A DNA stretch of 14,999 nt from positions 1 to 14,999 of the forward strand of contig DAOVJL010000007.1 in the NCBI GenBank assembly GCA_030673275.1. The letters run 5' to 3'. This stretch comes from Sulfurimonas sp. Lineage in GTDB: Bacteria; Campylobacterota; Campylobacteria; Campylobacterales; Sulfurimonadaceae. Each line of letters starts with the position of its first letter. Within the stretch, counting starts at the first letter, position 1. The notes beneath the pieces are model-generated. The model ran no database searches and had not been told where the DNA came from. It was given only the letters and a program-made list of their open reading frames with translations. Position numbers and translations under genes: made by a program. This document shows, one piece after another, positions 14,694-14,999 of the stretch.

Positions 14694-14999
14694 ATGGCTT
14701 ACATAACTTTAAATAAAAACAATTTTTTTAACAACCTTGATATTATTGCAAATCGTACCAAAAGTGTAGATAAAATAGCACTAGTTTTAAAAGATAATGC
14801 TTATGGACACGGACTTTTAGAGATGGCAGAATTAGCAAAAGAGTACGGAATCAAAAAAGTGGTTGTTCGTACATGTCAAGAAGCTGAAGTTATTGATAAA
14901 TTTTTTGAATATATTTTAGTCCTAAGTGATATTCCACTGAATAAGAGTGAGAGAGTTAGATACACGATTAATGATATAAATACTATTGATAAATTTCCA
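14694..14999 (+). CDS. alr: Alanine racemase, N-terminal part, cut by the right edge
   Basis: PLP-dependent enzyme that interconverts L- and D-alanine for peptidoglycan. The 102 visible residues begin MAYITLNKNNFFNN and contain the PLP motif ALVLKDNAYGHGL, with K33 as the lysine that binds PLP and Y37 in the conserved AYGHG. The next block, IKKVVVRTCQEAEVID, fits the TIM-barrel strand that usually reads V..A..EA..LR in this family. The frame is open to the last base; the rest, including the catalytic Tyr of the C-terminal domain, lies outside. It has no ribosome binding site and a TATAAT five bases upstream. It is divergent from agmatine deiminase. Confidence 0.94.
   Translation, partial: MAYITLNKNNFFNNLDIIANRTKSVDKIALVLKDNAYGHGLLEMAELAKEYGIKKVVVRTCQEAEVIDKFFEYILVLSDIPLNKSERVRYTINDINTIDKFP

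Noticed and set aside
1..14999. Defence island, prophage, insertion sequence, CRISPR or RNA gene
   Set aside because: Every sizeable stretch is accounted for by conserved housekeeping or envelope genes; no spacer arrays, transposase or integrase motifs, or tRNA/rRNA-like sequence was seen.

Overview
The window is an ordinary, gene-dense chromosomal stretch from a member of the Campylobacterota (Epsilonproteobacteria), most likely a free-living Sulfurimonas-like sulfur oxidiser or denitrifier. It is AT-rich. Its proteins resemble Helicobacter/Campylobacter families, and it keeps two gene neighbourhoods that I recall from Helicobacter pylori: csd3 / pgbA-like / glcD and dnaB-comEC. A haem-c diguanylate cyclase and an OprC/NosA-type copper receptor point to a respiring, environmental organism rather than a gastric pathogen. 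No rRNA, tRNA, CRISPR array, transposase or phage gene was found.

Layout. 1-803 (+): 3' part of priA. 800-2555 (-): a csd3-like M23 peptidoglycan peptidase followed by an overlapping NUDT14-like Nudix hydrolase. 2650-4835 (+): a pgbA-like secreted protein and glcD, two bases apart. 4827-6662 (-): a membrane diguanylate cyclase with a periplasmic CxxCH motif and a cytoplasmic cysteine cluster. 6790-7614 (+): a YihY/BrkB membrane protein. 7558-11339 (-): the tight operon ispG-dnaB-comEC. 11419-13386 (-): a TonB-dependent copper receptor. 13470-13655 (+): a possible small membrane protein. 13575-14600 (-): agmatine deiminase. 14694 to the right edge (+): the start of alr. Every convergent pair overlaps (priA/Nudix, glcD/GGDEF, yihY/comEC, small ORF/agmatine deiminase), so space is very tight and there are few classical terminators.

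Functional themes. Cell wall: csd3-like peptidase and alr (D-alanine supply). Replication and DNA handling: priA, dnaB, comEC. Isoprenoids: ispG. Respiration, metals and signalling: glcD, the haem-c diguanylate cyclase and the copper receptor. Polyamines: agmatine deiminase.

I do not see an undescribed defence or mobile system. The items most worth a second look are the two-sensor diguanylate cyclase; the copper receptor's CxxxM/HxM residues; -10 boxes placed 5-6 bases before the start codons of ispG, the small ORF and alr (possible leaderless mRNAs); a repeat-bearing C-terminal extension on agmatine deiminase; and an excess of the palindrome ACATGT, including three copies of CTACATGTAG. Two start codons (Nudix hydrolase and agmatine deiminase) are moved downstream here to GTG codons because of well-placed ribosome binding sites.
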